Assembly: GCF_900090305.1 (NCBI RefSeq)
Contig: NZ_LT607751.1
Coordinates: forward strand, 992,001 to 1,056,000
Source of the DNA: Micromonospora siamensis
GTDB lineage: Bacteria > Actinomycetota > Actinomycetes > Mycobacteriales > Micromonosporaceae
Length of the DNA stretch: 64,000 nucleotides
Direction: 5' to 3'
The position numbers and the translations under genes were made by a program. Below the pieces are notes generated by a model that ran no database searches, was not told where the DNA came from, and saw only the letters and a program-made list of their open reading frames with translations. This document shows, piece by piece, positions 62,317-64,000 of this stretch. How positions within the stretch are numbered: position 1 is the first letter of the stretch; the number at the start of each line of letters is the position of its first letter.

Positions 62317-64000
62317 TCAGTTCGTGGCCGGGGTGACGCGCACCGTGGCGTACGAGTTGTCCTTGGCGGTCTTCACGATGTTGATCGAGACGCCGTAGCT
62401 GACACCGGCGTCGCCCGGGTTGCCCGACCCCAGCACGGTGAACCCGAGGTCGGTGCCGTAGAGCGCCGTCGCCGGGGTGCCGTCCGGGTTGGTGATCCGG
62501 GTGGTGTACGGCGCCATGCCCCGGGAGGGGATGACCACCGAGGCGTCGCTGTCGCGGGCGAAGAGCCGGCCGTCACGCGACTCCAGACCCGGGTACCAGC
62601 CCTTGGCGTCGGTGAAGCCGGCCACCGGGGCCTGCGCGCCGAAGCTGGTGCAGTACGCGCTGTACGGCTCCGTCGCCGCCTCCAGGCACTCCTTGAAGGG
62701 GTACGTCGGGTTCAGCGAGAACGCCGCGTTCGAGGACTGCGGCCGGCTCGGCAGGTTGTCCAACGTCGACGGGTCCTTGACCGCCGCCTCACCCTGCCGG
62801 CGCAGCGGCTCGTTGTGCGAGTCGACGATCAGCAGGCCGCCCTTGGCGCCGTAGCTCGGCAGCGCGGTCGCCTGCGCGGTGACGTGGTTGACGTCGCCCA
62901 GGGCGGTGTCGCGGTACCAGACCAGCATGCCCGGGGCGTTGTACGAGATCCGGTCGACCTTCCACGCCTCGTGCGAGTAGATCGTGTCGTAGGCGTACTT
63001 CAGGCCCTTGTCGAACCCGTCGAAGTTGCGCCACTCGGCCAGGTAGTACTGCGCCTTGACCTGGGTGCCCGAGTCGACGTGCCAGCCCGCGCCGGTGCTG
63101 TCGGTGAAGGTGCCGCCGGTCTGGGTCCAGCCGTTCGCACCGCCCTCGACGTCGTCGCTCCAGGTGGTGGTGCCGCCGCCGGTGACCGAGAAGTCGTCGG
63201 CGAACCAGCCCCGCTCCAGGAAGGCCGCGTCGGTGGCCTGCCGCAGCCGCAGCTGCACGGTCTTCCCCGCGTACGCCGACAGGTCGACGTAGTCGTGGCG
63301 CCAGCCGCCGCTGGAGCCGGTCAGGCCGTACTTCTTGTCGCCGTAGTCGTGCATCCGGCCGCTCGGGTCGGCGTAGCCGTCACCGGTGGAGACCAGCTTG
63401 CCGCTCGCGTCGTAGACCTTCTGCTCGGCCCAGGTCGTGCCGCCGTCGGTCGAGACCTCGACGAAGCCGTAGTCCCAGTCCTGCTCGATGACGTAGTTGT
63501 TCCACATCCAGAACTTCGCGTCCACCGCGGCCGGGACGGCCACCTCGCGGGAGAGCTTGACGTCGGCCCAGTCCTGGTCGGCGCCCGAGTACCACATCTT
63601 GTCGCCGCTGTGCGGCGTCGCCAGGTTGATCACCTTGTCCGGCAGGTCGACCTTGATGCCGTCCTTGGTGCCGACCGGGGTGTTCGAGGTCTGGCCGAGC
63701 TGCACGGCGCGCGGGTCGTCGCCCGGCTTGAGGGTCAGCGGGTCGGCCCAGCCGAGGACCCACTTGTCCCAGATCCCCATGTGGGTGGGGAGCGCCTGGA
63801 AGATCTCGCCGGAGTGCGAGCCCGAGGCCATCAGGTCCCAGAAGTCGACGTCCGAGTCGGCGCTGCCGGAGGTGTCATAGAGGTCCGGCAGGCCCAGGTC
63901 GTGGCCGAACTCGTGGGCGAAGACGCCGACGCCGGCGTCCTCCGGCTGCACGATGTAGTTCGACACCTTCAGCTCCGTGCCGGGGATCGTGTAGCCGCCG
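62317..64000 (-). CDS. Secreted M6 metalloprotease, immune inhibitor A-like (partial, N-terminus off window)
   Basis: About 560 C-terminal residues are visible; the frame is open at the right edge. The zinc site is HEFGH in VGVFAHEFGHDLGLPDLYD. The C-terminal half has the family pattern DWDYGFVEVSTDGGTTWAEQ and DLSAYAGKTVQLRLRQATD. It is the least similar of the three paralogues: it lacks the histidine-proximal NNN/DNN segment length of the others and has an extra Cys pair near the C-terminus (FKECLEAATEPYSAYCTSFG). Confidence 0.85.
   Translation of the reverse strand, partial: GGYTIPGTELKVSNYIVQPEDAGVGVFAHEFGHDLGLPDLYDTSGSADSDVDFWDLMASGSHSGEIFQALPTHMGIWDKWVLGWADPLTLKPGDDPRAVQLGQTSNTPVGTKDGIKVDLPDKVINLATPHSGDKMWYSGADQDWADVKLSREVAVPAAVDAKFWMWNNYVIEQDWDYGFVEVSTDGGTTWAEQKVYDASGKLVSTGDGYADPSGRMHDYGDKKYGLTGSSGGWRHDYVDLSAYAGKTVQLRLRQATDAAFLERGWFADDFSVTGGGTTTWSDDVEGGANGWTQTGGTFTDSTGAGWHVDSGTQVKAQYYLAEWRNFDGFDKGLKYAYDTIYSHEAWKVDRISYNAPGMLVWYRDTALGDVNHVTAQATALPSYGAKGGLLIVDSHNEPLRRQGEAAVKDPSTLDNLPSRPQSSNAAFSLNPTYPFKECLEAATEPYSAYCTSFGAQAPVAGFTDAKGWYPGLESRDGRLFARDSDASVVIPSRGMAPYTTRITNPDGTPATALYGTDLGFTVLGSGNPGDAGVSYGVSINIVKTAKDNSYATVRVTPATN

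Overview
The window is high-GC DNA with GTG starts, many 4-base stop/start overlaps, leaderless-looking promoters, a futalosine menaquinone pathway, a type VII secretion fragment and secreted M6/M14 peptidases. Together these point to a filamentous actinobacterium, most likely Micromonospora or a close relative (inference from gene content and style).

Layout. 1-650: tail of a secreted M14-type carboxypeptidase. 660-3760: cobalamin riboswitch and a btuFCD-like B12 uptake operon. 3791-8453 (minus strand): two-domain VOC protein, ABC-2 exporter (permease and ATPase), HelD/HelR-type RNA polymerase-associated helicase. 8663-8836: a large palindromic element. 8930-10830: ArsR-like regulator and MFS exporter. 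10864-11715: mqnA. 11739-13654 (minus): two tandem beta-lactamase-fold secreted proteins. 14008-17681: paaABCDE phenylacetyl-CoA epoxidase. 17678-18398: Phd/VapC toxin-antitoxin. 18475-19665: mqnC. 19667-21720: a broken and an intact LPxTG-like surface protein. 21824-24248: menaquinone methyltransferase, a small ORF and an FAD-dependent geranylgeranyl-reductase-family protein. 24374-40920: complete 14-gene nuoA-N operon (NADH:menaquinone oxidoreductase), closed by a 19-bp hairpin. 41013-42098: polyprenyl diphosphate synthase, probably for the quinone side chain. 42123-44242: MFS permease and divergent IclR regulator. 44343-45553: ECF sigma/anti-sigma pair. 45581-47420 (minus): RarD, GNAT, YvlD-like. 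47476-55172: ESX (type VII) fragment with eccE, two WXG100 genes, mycosin, and a large SseB-domain protein with a small partner. 55174-56716 (minus): alpha/beta hydrolase and lipoprotein. 56858-64000 (minus): three tandem M6 (immune inhibitor A-like) metalloproteases, the last cut by the window edge.

How the genes fit together. mqnA, mqnC, the methyltransferase, the reductase-like flavoprotein and the prenyl synthase make, methylate, tailor and prenylate menaquinone. The nuo complex between them reduces it, so much of 10-42 kb reads as a respiratory quinone neighbourhood with the paa and toxin-antitoxin genes inserted.

The most unusual signal is in the nuo operon. Three of its junctions are not direct gene-to-gene contacts (G-H, L-M, M-N). 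Each is filled by a tiny ORF whose start overlaps the upstream stop and whose stop overlaps the downstream start. At G-H this is a perfectly coupled tandem pair of 65-bp repeats, and the M-N ORF is a shortened relative. Other points of note are an ECF sigma gene whose best start is ATC, a 32-bp inverted repeat flanking a GC-rich core, five exact 40-bp tandem repeats, and an orphan cell-wall sorting signal. All identifications come from reading motifs; no database search was run.
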